Origin: Solidesulfovibrio sp.
Lineage (GTDB): Bacteria; Desulfobacterota; Desulfovibrionia; Desulfovibrionales; Desulfovibrionaceae
DNA: 64,000 nt
Direction: 5' to 3'
NCBI RefSeq assembly: GCF_038562415.1
Contig: NZ_JBCFBA010000010.1
Coordinates: 83,162-147,161 of the forward strand
Each line of letters starts with the position of its first letter. The stretch's first letter is position 1. Below are positions 1-6,852 of the stretch, in pieces. The translations under genes and the position numbers were made by a program. Below the pieces are notes generated by a model. The model saw only the letters and a list, made by a program, of their open reading frames with translations. It did no database searches and was not told the DNA's origin.

Positions 1-218
1 CCACGCGGCGCGACACCATCCTCTTTGTCACCCACAACATCGAGGAGGCGGTGCTGGTCAGCGACCACATCATCGTCCTGACGCCAAAGCCCAGCCGGGT
101 CGAGGAGATACTGGCCGTCGACCTGCCCCGCCCGAGGCTACGGACCGATGCGGCGGTCAACGCGCTACGGTCCAACATCTTTGAAACCCTGGGAAAACTG
201 CTCCGCCAGGAGCGTTGA
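1..218 (+). CDS. ABC transporter ATPase, C-terminal end (partial)
   Basis: The gene enters from the left edge; the first whole codon begins at base 3 and the TGA stop is at 216-218. The 71 visible residues contain the H-loop segment FVTHNIEEAVLVSDHIIVL. It is followed by the short tail typical of ATPases of the nitrate/sulfonate/taurine importer family (SsuB/TauB/NrtD type). The protein would sit on the cytoplasmic face of an importer whose other subunits lie outside the window. The Walker motifs are not visible, so the substrate cannot be judged. Whether it belongs with the sigma-54 regulator downstream is unknown. Confidence 0.8.
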   Translation, partial: TRRDTILFVTHNIEEAVLVSDHIIVLTPKPSRVEEILAVDLPRPRLRTDAAVNALRSNIFETLGKLLRQER

Positions 219-355
219 CCCCAGCCGGCCAACCTCCGTATGCTCACAGGTCGCAACCGGCGCGAACGTCGCCGCGGCAAGGCCAGGGGAAGGGCGAGAA
301 TCCGCCAAGCGCCGACAGCCCATGCCGCGCGATCCGATAAAAGGATACTGCCGCC

Positions 356-1978
356 ATGGCCATATTGGGATTCGTCAATGTCAGGAAGCTGCTCCTGGAA
401 TTGGCCCAGCACCACAGCGTGGAGGTGGTCCTCAAGATTGCCGTGGACACCCTGGCGGCCGTTTCCAGCGTGGCCATGGTGCGGGTCTGGCTCATCGAAC
501 CCGGCGACATCTGCGCCAACTGCAAGGACAACCACCAGTGCGTGGACAAGAGCCGCTGCCTGCACCTCAAGGCCAGCGCCGGAAAATCCATCATCGGCCC
601 GACCACCTGGGACAACATTGCCGGCTCGTCCTTCAGCCGCTTCCCCATCGGCATCCGCAAGGTCGGCGAAATCGCGCTGTCGGGAAAGCCCATTGAACTC
701 CTCGAAATCAAGCCGGGCGACAAATGGCTGGCTGACGCGCAATGGATCCGGCAAGAAAAGATTGTCAGCTTCGCCGGCCAGCCCCTGATCTGCCGCGACG
801 AGGTACTGGGTGTCCTGTCCGTCTTCACCCGCCAGCAGCTCGAACAGGGGGCGCTGGAAATGCTGCGCATGGTGGCCGACCATCTCGCCTACGCCATTGC
901 CAATGCCCGGGCCTTCGAACTGGTCGACAGCCTCAAGCGGCAGATCGAACTGGAAAACGCCTATCTGCGGGAAGAGATCAACGAAGCCCAGTCGTTTAAG
1001 GGCATCATCGGTCAAAGCGAGGGCATCGAGCAGATTCGCAAGGTCATCCGCATGGTCGGCCCCACCGACGCCAACGTGCTCATTTTCGGCGAGTCCGGCA
1101 CGGGCAAGGAAATGATCGCCCGGGAGATTCACAACCACAGCGAGCGCTGCGACAAGCCCATGATCAAGATCAACTGTTCGGCCATCCCCCGGGAACTGTT
1201 CGAGAGCGAATTCTTCGGCCATGCCCGGGGCGCGTTCACCGGAGCGGTCAAAAACCGCATCGGCTATTTCCAGGCGGCCGACGAGGGAACGCTTTTTCTG
1301 GACGAGGTGGGCGAAATTCCGATCTATCTGCAAAGTAAGCTCTTGCGCGTGCTCCAGGAAGGGGAATACCAGCGGGTGGGCGAGGAGACCGTGCGCAAGG
1401 TCAACGTACGTATCATCTCGGCCACCAACCGGAACCTGCACACCGAAATCCAGGCCGGCCATTTCCGCGAAGACCTCTACTACCGCTTGCAGGTCTTCCC
1501 GATCGTGGTGCCGAGCCTCAAGGAACGCAAGATCGACATTCCGCTTCTGGCCGATCATTTCATCAAACTGAGCTGCAAGAAGATGAACCGGCCTCTCGTG
1601 CGGCTCACCGAACCGCAGATGGCGCGTCTGGTCGCCTACGACTGGCCCGGCAATATCCGGGAACTGCAAAATATCGTGGAACGCATGGTCATCACCGCCC
1701 AGCCCGACCAGATGCTGCTCGAGCTGGGCCAGGGGCTGGGCGGCCCAAGGGAGTGCGCCCCGGCCCCGACGAGCCCGGCGCTGCCGGAGCGCATCCTGAA
1801 GGAAAAGGAAATGCGCGCGCTGGAAACGGCGAACATGCAGGCCGCGCTGCGCCGGACGAACTGGCGGATCTACGGCCCTCGCGGCGCGGCCAAGCTGCTT
1901 GGCATCAATCCCACCACGCTGATCTCGCGACTCAAAAAACTCGGTGTCTACCTGCCTCGCTCCCAGCCCGAGGAGTAG
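356..1978 (+). CDS. Sigma-54-dependent enhancer-binding regulator (GAF-AAA+-Fis), NitA-like position
   Basis: 540 residues. An N-terminal GAF-like domain (about 20-180) carries four cysteines spaced CX2CX5CX5C (residues 53, 56, 62, 68), which may bind a metal or Fe-S cluster. The central AAA+ domain has Walker A GESGTGKE (245-252) and the sigma-54-contacting GAFTGA loop (292-297). A Fis-type helix-turn-helix, WRIYGPRGAAKLLGI, lies near the C terminus. The family remodels RNA polymerase-sigma-54 from upstream enhancer sites. It is the only such regulator visible here. The divergent operons at 4892 and 5349 have good -24/-12 promoters, so it is the likely activator of both. The Nit1C cluster of pseudomonads also carries a sigma-54 regulator (NitA). 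An AAAGGA ribosome site precedes the ATG. The target assignment is inference. Confidence 0.93.
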   Translation: MAILGFVNVRKLLLELAQHHSVEVVLKIAVDTLAAVSSVAMVRVWLIEPGDICANCKDNHQCVDKSRCLHLKASAGKSIIGPTTWDNIAGSSFSRFPIGIRKVGEIALSGKPIELLEIKPGDKWLADAQWIRQEKIVSFAGQPLICRDEVLGVLSVFTRQQLEQGALEMLRMVADHLAYAIANARAFELVDSLKRQIELENAYLREEINEAQSFKGIIGQSEGIEQIRKVIRMVGPTDANVLIFGESGTGKEMIAREIHNHSERCDKPMIKINCSAIPRELFESEFFGHARGAFTGAVKNRIGYFQAADEGTLFLDEVGEIPIYLQSKLLRVLQEGEYQRVGEETVRKVNVRIISATNRNLHTEIQAGHFREDLYYRLQVFPIVVPSLKERKIDIPLLADHFIKLSCKKMNRPLVRLTEPQMARLVAYDWPGNIRELQNIVERMVITAQPDQMLLELGQGLGGPRECAPAPTSPALPERILKEKEMRALETANMQAALRRTNWRIYGPRGAAKLLGINPTTLISRLKKLGVYLPRSQPEE

Positions 1979-2043
1979 CGTTAACCCAGCGAATACACTT
2001 CTATTTGCGGCTTCCGGCGGACCGCAAGGCCGGCACGCATCGG

Positions 2044-2739
2044 TTAGAGCAGGCCGAGCAGGCGCACCACCAGCGGCGCAAATCCCGCCGTGAAAATGCC
2101 TGCCAAAATCATGGCCAGCCCGGCCATGGCCCCCTGCTGCTCGCCTTCCATGAGCGCCGTGGCCGTGCCCTGGGCATGGGACACCGTACCCAGGGCCAGC
2201 CCCCGGGCCACGGGGTGGCCGATGCCGACGCGGCTTAGCAACCAACCGCCGAAAAGCGATCCCAAGGTGCCGGTTGCCACCACAAAAGCGGCGCTCAGCG
2301 CCGGTATCCCCTGATAGAGACGGGAAATTTCCACGGCAAAGGGAATGGAGACGCCCTTGGGCAGGATGGAGACCACCACCTCCCGGGGCAGCCCCCCCAT
2401 ACTGGCGATCAACCCGGCCGACAGCATGGCCAGAAAGGCCCCAAGCCCCACGCTGGCCAGAATGGCCAGCCCGTGGCTGCGCAGGAGCGCGCGGTGGCGA
2501 TAGAGCGGCACGGCCAGACCGACCGTGGCCGGGCCGAGCAGCGCGGTCATGACGTTGCGGGCCGGGGCGTAGACGGTGTAGGGCTGATCGCAGGCGACCA
2601 GCACCGCAATGACGATGCCGGCGCTTAAGGCCACGACATTGAGCAACGGGTGGTTGACCGTAAGATAAAGCCGCCGGCAGGCCAGATACGTGGCCACGGT
2701 CAGGGCAATAAAGCTTGCCAGCAGAAGCGGGTTGTCCAT
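2044..2739 (-). CDS. lrgB: LrgB/CidB-family membrane protein
   Basis: 231 residues of almost continuous hydrophobic segments. It has the LrgB-family stretches ILPKGVSIPFAVEI and VSHAQGTATALMEG. LrgB works with LrgA; the pair was first described as holin/antiholin-like, and members are now known to move small carboxylates (pyruvate in Gram-positive bacteria, glycolate/glycerate in plastids). The ATG lies 1 base after the lrgA stop and is preceded by AGGAGAG, so translation is coupled. It is the last gene of the minus-strand operon that starts with the ketoacyl synthase. The carried substrate cannot be read from sequence. Confidence 0.92.
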   Translation of the reverse strand: MDNPLLLASFIALTVATYLACRRLYLTVNHPLLNVVALSAGIVIAVLVACDQPYTVYAPARNVMTALLGPATVGLAVPLYRHRALLRSHGLAILASVGLGAFLAMLSAGLIASMGGLPREVVVSILPKGVSIPFAVEISRLYQGIPALSAAFVVATGTLGSLFGGWLLSRVGIGHPVARGLALGTVSHAQGTATALMEGEQQGAMAGLAMILAGIFTAGFAPLVVRLLGLL

Positions 2740-2740
2740 C

Positions 2741-3097
2741 TCAGGCTCTCCTGCGGTGCAGAAACAGGGTCAAAAATCCCACCGCAAAAAATGGCAGCAC
2801 CGAACTGACCACCACGGCGGCCAGCAATACCAGCCCATACTGGTAAAAGACCCCACCCCAGTCCATGAGTCCCACGGCAATGGGAATGAAGAAAAAAACC
2901 AGATGGCGCAGCAAGAAGTCCGCTGTCTCGGCCACATAGGTCAGCTTGACCAAGCCCAGACAGAGCAGGGCAAACAGCAGCACCACGCCGACGACGTTGG
3001 CCGGCACAGGCAGGGCCAGAGCCTCGGTGAGCCACTGTCCAGCGAGATACACGCCCCACAGGATACCCAGCTGTCCCAGATACTTCACAATACGCAT
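2741..3097 (-). CDS. lrgA: LrgA/CidA-family membrane protein
   Basis: 118 residues with about four membrane segments, typical in length and pattern for LrgA/CidA (for example VPANVVGVVLLFALLCLGLV and FFFIPIAVGLMDW). It should form a complex with the LrgB encoded immediately downstream. The chosen ATG at 3097 begins MRIVKYLGQLG and is preceded by AAGGAAGG; the open frame continues further upstream but without family similarity. About 130 bases separate it from the ferredoxin gene upstream, so transcription may continue through or a secondary promoter may exist. Confidence 0.9.
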   Translation of the reverse strand: MRIVKYLGQLGILWGVYLAGQWLTEALALPVPANVVGVVLLFALLCLGLVKLTYVAETADFLLRHLVFFFIPIAVGLMDWGGVFYQYGLVLLAAVVVSSVLPFFAVGFLTLFLHRRRA

Positions 3098-3227
3098 GGT
3101 TTCCGCCTTCCTTTGCCGCCAGGGGTGTCGCTGCTCCCGGCGCACGGCTCCATACGCCCGCCGGCTCTTGGGGACAAGTCCTGTCCGGGCTTCTGCCGTA
3201 TCGTCAGGGATGCGGCGCAAGACCGCA

Positions 3228-3482
3228 TCATTGCCGGCCGCCGGTTGCTGAAGCAAACGGCACTGCCGGCCGGGTGCGCAGCGAGAGGGCGTCGGCGCTG
3301 CAATGGCCAAGGCAGCGCCCCACTCCGTCGCACCGGGATTCGTCAGCCAGCACGACCAGCCCCCGGCTGATGGTCAGCGCCCGATGCGGACAGCTGGTCA
3401 GACACTGGCCGCAGCCCAGGCAACGCGCGTGGTCGATGTGCACGACCGGGCGCAGGGCCGTCCGTTGACTCTCATTTTCCAT
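3228..3482 (-). CDS. Small ferredoxin, 4Fe-4S plus a degenerate second cluster site
   Basis: 84 residues. The first cluster motif is complete (CLGCGQCLTSCP). In the second, CDGVGRCLGHC, the second cysteine is replaced by valine, so it may hold a 3Fe-4S or incomplete cluster. That CDGxGxCL form is common in small ferredoxins of anaerobes. The start ATG at 3482 overlaps the end of the upstream coiled-coil gene by 11 bases, indicating coupled translation. A soluble electron carrier is the likely role. Its redox partner is unknown, and none of the neighbours in this operon obviously needs electrons. Confidence 0.88.
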   Translation of the reverse strand: MENESQRTALRPVVHIDHARCLGCGQCLTSCPHRALTISRGLVVLADESRCDGVGRCLGHCSADALSLRTRPAVPFASATGGRQ

Positions 3483-3759
3483 GGCCGGCCAAGTGCTCCT
3501 TAAGCGCGAGCACTTCCTGGTCCAGCCGCCCGACCACGGTGCAGATGCGGGCAAAATGCTCCTCCAACTGGGCCACCCGCGAGGCCAGCGCAGCGCCTGC
3601 CGCCCCCGGCCCGGCGGGGATGCCGCCGCCCAGGCCCGGGAGTCCCGCCATCAAACCCTGCATATCGCCCAGGCCCTGGCGCAGCAAAGCCTCCATCCGG
3701 TCGAAACGGGCATCGGTTGCGTTTGGCCCCTGCCCACCAGGGGTTCGCTCATCATCCAT
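3472..3759 (-). CDS. Small hypothetical protein with C-terminal coiled coil
   Basis: 95 residues, not recognised. The N-terminal half is rich in Asp, Arg, Gln and Gly. The middle has a Gly/Pro/Ala-rich linker (LPGLGGGIPAGPGAAGAA). The last 35 residues form an amphipathic helix (VAQLEEHFARICTVVGRLDQ) that looks like a coiled coil. The ATG at 3759 is chosen because GGAGG lies just upstream; earlier in-frame ATG and GTG codons lack such a site. It sits between the ketoacyl synthase and ferredoxin genes and overlaps the latter. A subunit or scaffold role is only a guess. Confidence 0.7.
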   Translation of the reverse strand: MDDERTPGGQGPNATDARFDRMEALLRQGLGDMQGLMAGLPGLGGGIPAGPGAAGAALASRVAQLEEHFARICTVVGRLDQEVLALKEHLAGHGK

Positions 3760-3788
3760 TGCCGCCTCCATGCGTTTGCACGTTCCGA

Positions 3789-4892
3789 TCACAGCGCGCC
3801 AGCACGCACTCGCAGCAACGCCGCCCCCCAGGTAAACCCCGCGCCAAAGCTCGTCAGGAGGATGCGCCGGCCCGGGGACAGCCGGTCTTGGACCCGGGCC
3901 TGGGCCAGGGCCAAGGGGATGGAGGCGGCCGAGGTGTTGCCACAGGTTTCAAGGGCCAGCACGGTCCTCTCCGGGGCGAGGCCCAAGCGCTCGCCCACAG
4001 CCTCGATGATGCGCCCGTTGGCCTGATGCGGCACAAAGAGGTCCACGTCAGCGGGTGTGAGGCCGTTGCGGCAAAGCAGCGAGAGGCTGGCCTCGGTCAT
4101 GCCGGCCACCGCGTGGCGAAAGACTTCGCGGCCCTGCATACGCAGGAAATACGCCTCGCCCACCCGACTGTCGGGCGAGGCATAGGCGGCCCGGCTGCCG
4201 CCGCCGTCGGCGGTGAGGATGTGGCCGTGGGTGCCATCCGAGGAGAGCAGGACGTCGTCCACAACGAGGCCGCTCCCGCCGGTATCGCCGCGTTCGCCAT
4301 ATTCCCCTGGTCCGGCCGAGCTGATGACGGCCGCCCCGGCCCCGTCGCCGAAGATGACGTTGACGTTGCGATCCCCGGGCGCGCACAGCCGGGTCATGGC
4401 CTCTGCCGCAACCAAGAGAACCACCGCCCGGGGCTCCAGGCGCACAATGGCCGCAGCCAGATAGAGGCCATAGACAAAGCCCGAGCAGGCCACGTTGAAA
4501 TCCATGGCCATAAGCCCGCGAAGGCCAAGCTTGCGTTCCAGGGTACAGGCGGTGTTGGGCACCAGCCCGTCCGGGGAACAGCTCGCCAGCAGCAGATGCG
4601 TGAGCGCCGCCGGGTCCGTGCCGCTGGCGGCCAAGGCGGCCCGGGCCGCCGCCAAGGCCATGTCGGAGGTGTTCTGGTCGGCAGGCAGAATGCGGCGTTG
4701 CCGGATGCCTGTGCGCGAATAAATCCAGTCTTCGGTCACGCCGTAGCTTCGGGCCAGATCCGCGTTGGTGCGAACGCCCTCGGGCAGATGTCCGCCCAGA
4801 CCTCTTATGACGCACAGCCCCTGTCCCTGGACGGCCTGGGCATCAAGGGCGGACAGGGCTTGCCGCCGCGGTCGGTCGCTGTCGTAATTCAT
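3789..4892 (-). CDS. Beta-ketoacyl-ACP synthase III-like enzyme
   Basis: 367 residues with the full KAS III triad: Cys136 in NVACSGF, His289 in VPHQANGRI and Asn319 in CGNTSAAS. KAS III enzymes condense an acyl-CoA with malonyl-ACP; relatives make alkylquinolones or polyketide starters, or act on other thioesters. It begins the minus-strand operon with the small coiled-coil protein, ferredoxin and LrgAB. No other fatty acid synthesis gene is nearby, so it is probably not the housekeeping FabH. The ATG at 4892 has AGGAGAAAGAC before it; a longer frame reaches 5000 but would overlap the predicted transcript start of the sigma-54 promoter at 5011-5025. Confidence 0.92.
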   Translation of the reverse strand: MNYDSDRPRRQALSALDAQAVQGQGLCVIRGLGGHLPEGVRTNADLARSYGVTEDWIYSRTGIRQRRILPADQNTSDMALAAARAALAASGTDPAALTHLLLASCSPDGLVPNTACTLERKLGLRGLMAMDFNVACSGFVYGLYLAAAIVRLEPRAVVLLVAAEAMTRLCAPGDRNVNVIFGDGAGAAVISSAGPGEYGERGDTGGSGLVVDDVLLSSDGTHGHILTADGGGSRAAYASPDSRVGEAYFLRMQGREVFRHAVAGMTEASLSLLCRNGLTPADVDLFVPHQANGRIIEAVGERLGLAPERTVLALETCGNTSAASIPLALAQARVQDRLSPGRRILLTSFGAGFTWGAALLRVRAGAL

Positions 4893-5008
4893 GTCTTTCT
4901 CCTGCCGGCCCTGCGCCGCAGGACCAGTTGGCCGGTTCGGCGCTGCGCTCCCGACAAACGAAACAACCGCGTCGCCGGTCCAGCCGCCCCTTAGGAGCAA
5001 GGTGACGT

Positions 5009-5025
5009 AAGCAAACAGGGTGCCG
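5009..5025 (-). promoter_or_regulatory. Sigma-54 (-24/-12) promoter for the ketoacyl synthase-lrgAB operon
   Basis: Read on the minus strand the site is CGGCACCCTGTTTGC followed by TT. The GG is at 5024-5023 and the GC at 5012-5011, with exactly ten bases between, as the sigma-54 consensus TGGCAC-N5-TTGC requires. Transcription would start near 5000, leaving a leader of about 107 bases before the ATG at 4892. The palindromic site at 5165-5180 lies about 150 bp upstream, a normal enhancer distance. The call is from sequence only. Confidence 0.72.
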
Positions 5026-5164
5026 ACAACGGCCGGTTACGCCGTGCCACCCAGCAACCGGCCTTGGAATCGAAGGATACTCGTGCGCAGGGGCGTCAGC
5101 AGGAAGGGGGGACGGCTCCGGCCGGCCCCAGGGTCGGGCGGCCACGACGACGCTTCGCTGTTTT

Positions 5165-5188
5165 CAAGGACATCTCGTTGCAAACAAC
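5165..5188. promoter_or_regulatory. Palindromic enhancer-like site, copy 1 (divergent operons)
   Basis: CAAGGA-CATC-TCGTTG is an inverted repeat with one mismatch, followed by AAACAAC. The 24 bases match those at 8874-8897 at 22 positions. The site lies between two outward-facing sigma-54 promoters, about 115 bp from the plus-strand -24 element and about 150 bp from the minus-strand one. I infer that it is the binding site of the regulator encoded at 356-1978. Confidence 0.62.
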
Positions 5189-5285
5189 ATGAAATTTTGG
5201 AGTTTCCGGGCCGTCAGCCCGCGTTCCCCGGCGCTTGGCCGCTGAAAAGACGCACAAACCGGCTTCGGCCAAAGAACGCCGTCGA

Positions 5286-5301
5286 CGGCACAGCCTTTGC
5301 T
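5286..5301 (+). promoter_or_regulatory. Sigma-54 (-24/-12) promoter for the NitB-like operon
   Basis: The sequence is CGGCACAGCCTTTGCT. GG (5287-5288) and GC (5299-5300) are separated by exactly ten bases and both elements are close to the consensus TGGCAC-N5-TTGCW. The start of transcription is expected near 5312, 37 bases before the ATG at 5349, with an AAAGGAG ribosome site between. It shares CGGCAC-N5-TTTGCTT with the divergent promoter at 5009-5025. Confidence 0.8.
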
Positions 5302-5348
5302 TTTAACAAAAAAGTCATAGCATTTCAAACCGTTCAAAGGAGTTCCCC

Positions 5349-5834
5349 ATGACCATGGTTTCCATCCCCGCCCCGACCACCGGTGACGAAATCGTCAACC
5401 ACGGCCCCAAAATCTATGAGGATATCAAGGCCAACCCGGGAGAAAAAGCGCTCATCTGCATGCACACGGTGCCTTTCGAGGGTTCCGTCGGCCTCATCAA
5501 CATGCTCACCGCCACCCGGCTGGTGCGCAAGGGCTACGACCTGACCTTCCTGCTCTACGGCCCGGGCGTGCTCATGGCCTCGGCCGCGCGCGGCTTCCCC
5601 AAGGTCGGCGACGAAGGCTTCGCCGGCAATATGGCCTACAACAAACAGCTCACCACCATCATGAACGAAGGCGGCAAGGTCGTGGCCTGCCGTTTCGCCA
5701 TGGCCGCCCTATACGGCCTGCGCGAGACCGACCTCCTGCCCGGCGTCCAGGGCATCCATCCCCTGGACATCCTGGACTGCATCCTCACCCACCAGCGCGC
5801 GGGCGCACTGATCCTGTCCACCTGGACCGTCTAA
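5349..5834 (+). CDS. MSMEG_0572/Sll0783 (NitB) family protein
   Basis: 161 residues. The sequence matches, from memory, the MSMEG_0572 family (called a nitrogen starvation response protein in cyanobacteria and mycobacteria). Recognisable pieces are MHTVPFEGSVGLINMLTATR, LYGPGVLMASAARGFPKVGD, GGKVVACRFAMAALYG and the C-terminal ALILSTWTV. The fold resembles DsrE-like proteins but the usual DsrE cysteine is not evident. The biochemical role is unknown. In the Nit1C cluster this gene (nitB) precedes the nitrilase; here it precedes an amidohydrolase. It is the first gene after the sigma-54 promoter at 5286-5301 and has an AAAGGAG ribosome site. Confidence 0.85.
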   Translation: MTMVSIPAPTTGDEIVNHGPKIYEDIKANPGEKALICMHTVPFEGSVGLINMLTATRLVRKGYDLTFLLYGPGVLMASAARGFPKVGDEGFAGNMAYNKQLTTIMNEGGKVVACRFAMAALYGLRETDLLPGVQGIHPLDILDCILTHQRAGALILSTWTV

Positions 5835-5882
5835 CCGCCCCCGGCTGCCTAAGGCCCAAACGCTAACCGCAAGGAGCGCCTC

Positions 5883-6752
5883 ATGGAACGCATGTTGCCT
5901 GGAGAGAAAGTCCGACGCAAAGTCTTCGATGTGCACAACCACATCGGCTTCATGGAAGGTTTCAAGTATTACGGCCTGCCCGAGCCGGTCAACCCCACAG
6001 TCTACTGCGACAACGACCGTGCGGCCAAGATTGAGATCATGGACCAACTGGGCGTGGACCGGGCCGTTGTCATGTCCAACTATGGCATCCCCGATCCCTC
6101 CCAGCCGTTTGGCCTCAATGCCGTCGTCCTGGACGCCTGCGCCCATCCGGACAAGCGGATTCTCGGCGGCGTCTGGTTCTCGCCGTCGCTCAAGATGCGG
6201 GAAGCCAACGATGCGGCCATGAAGCTGGCCGGGGAACCGGGCATCAAGGTGCTCAAGGCGACCTGCCTGCTCGGTGGCACCTGGAACCCCGAGGAGTGGG
6301 ACGAAGACACCAAGAAGATGTGGGAAGGCATCATCGACGTGTGCGAACGCCATGACCACGTCTTCCACCTGCACACCAGCCCCGGTGGTGGTTCCGACGT
6401 CAGCAACTGCATCAAGTTCGTCAAGGCCTACGGCAAGCGCGTCAAGGTGCATGTCGTCCACTGCGGTGGCGGCGTGTCCGGCCATATCAAGTTCATTCCG
6501 GAATTCATCAAATTCGTGAAGGAAGGCTACAAGGTCTACACCGACACCTCCTGGGCCGTCGGCTTCTGCAATCGCTATCTTTTCGATGAGATCGAGAAGA
6601 ACGGCGTTGGCGACGACCGCGTCATGTTCAGCTCCGACGAGCCCTGGAGCGACTTCTGGAGCGAATACTATAAGTTCGAGGGGCTTGGCATCTCCGAGGA
6701 GCTCAAAAACAAGCTCTTCTGGGAAAACGCCGAAAAGCTCTACGGCGTTTAG
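5883..6752 (+). CDS. Metal-dependent amidohydrolase (amidohydrolase-2 family)
   Basis: 289 residues forming a probable TIM-barrel hydrolase or decarboxylase. Metal-binding motifs in order are the HxH in FDVHNHIG (near residue 18), HLHTSPGGG (near 160), VVHCGGG (near 190) and the aspartate of SSDEPW (near 250). The C-terminal NAEKLYGV is typical of the ACMSD/amidohydrolase-2 group. No signal peptide is present, so it is cytoplasmic. It takes the position that the nitrilase occupies in Nit1C clusters, which suggests it acts on a related small C-N compound or the product of such a reaction; that is inference. An AAGGAG site precedes the ATG. Confidence 0.88.
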   Translation: MERMLPGEKVRRKVFDVHNHIGFMEGFKYYGLPEPVNPTVYCDNDRAAKIEIMDQLGVDRAVVMSNYGIPDPSQPFGLNAVVLDACAHPDKRILGGVWFSPSLKMREANDAAMKLAGEPGIKVLKATCLLGGTWNPEEWDEDTKKMWEGIIDVCERHDHVFHLHTSPGGGSDVSNCIKFVKAYGKRVKVHVVHCGGGVSGHIKFIPEFIKFVKEGYKVYTDTSWAVGFCNRYLFDEIEKNGVGDDRVMFSSDEPWSDFWSEYYKFEGLGISEELKNKLFWENAEKLYGV

Positions 6753-6762
6753 CAGTGATGCC

Positions 6763-6788
6763 GCGAGGCGTGCGCACGCGTGCCTCGC
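6763..6788 (+). other. Intergenic hairpin between amidohydrolase and radical SAM genes
   Basis: GCGAGGC pairs with GCCTCGC over 7 bp, with a GC-rich self-complementary interior. No T-run follows, so it is unlikely to be a strong terminator. It could stabilise the upstream message or lower expression of the downstream gene. Confidence 0.45.
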
Positions 6789-6852
6789 CAACGGTGCGGG
6801 CCAAGCCATCGCCCCTGGCCCGCGCCACAACCGACACGATGGACGGCACGCC

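Noticed and set aside
5020..5352. An open frame across the divergent promoter region.
   Set aside because: It spans two sigma-54 promoters and the palindrome, has no ribosome site and no similarity.
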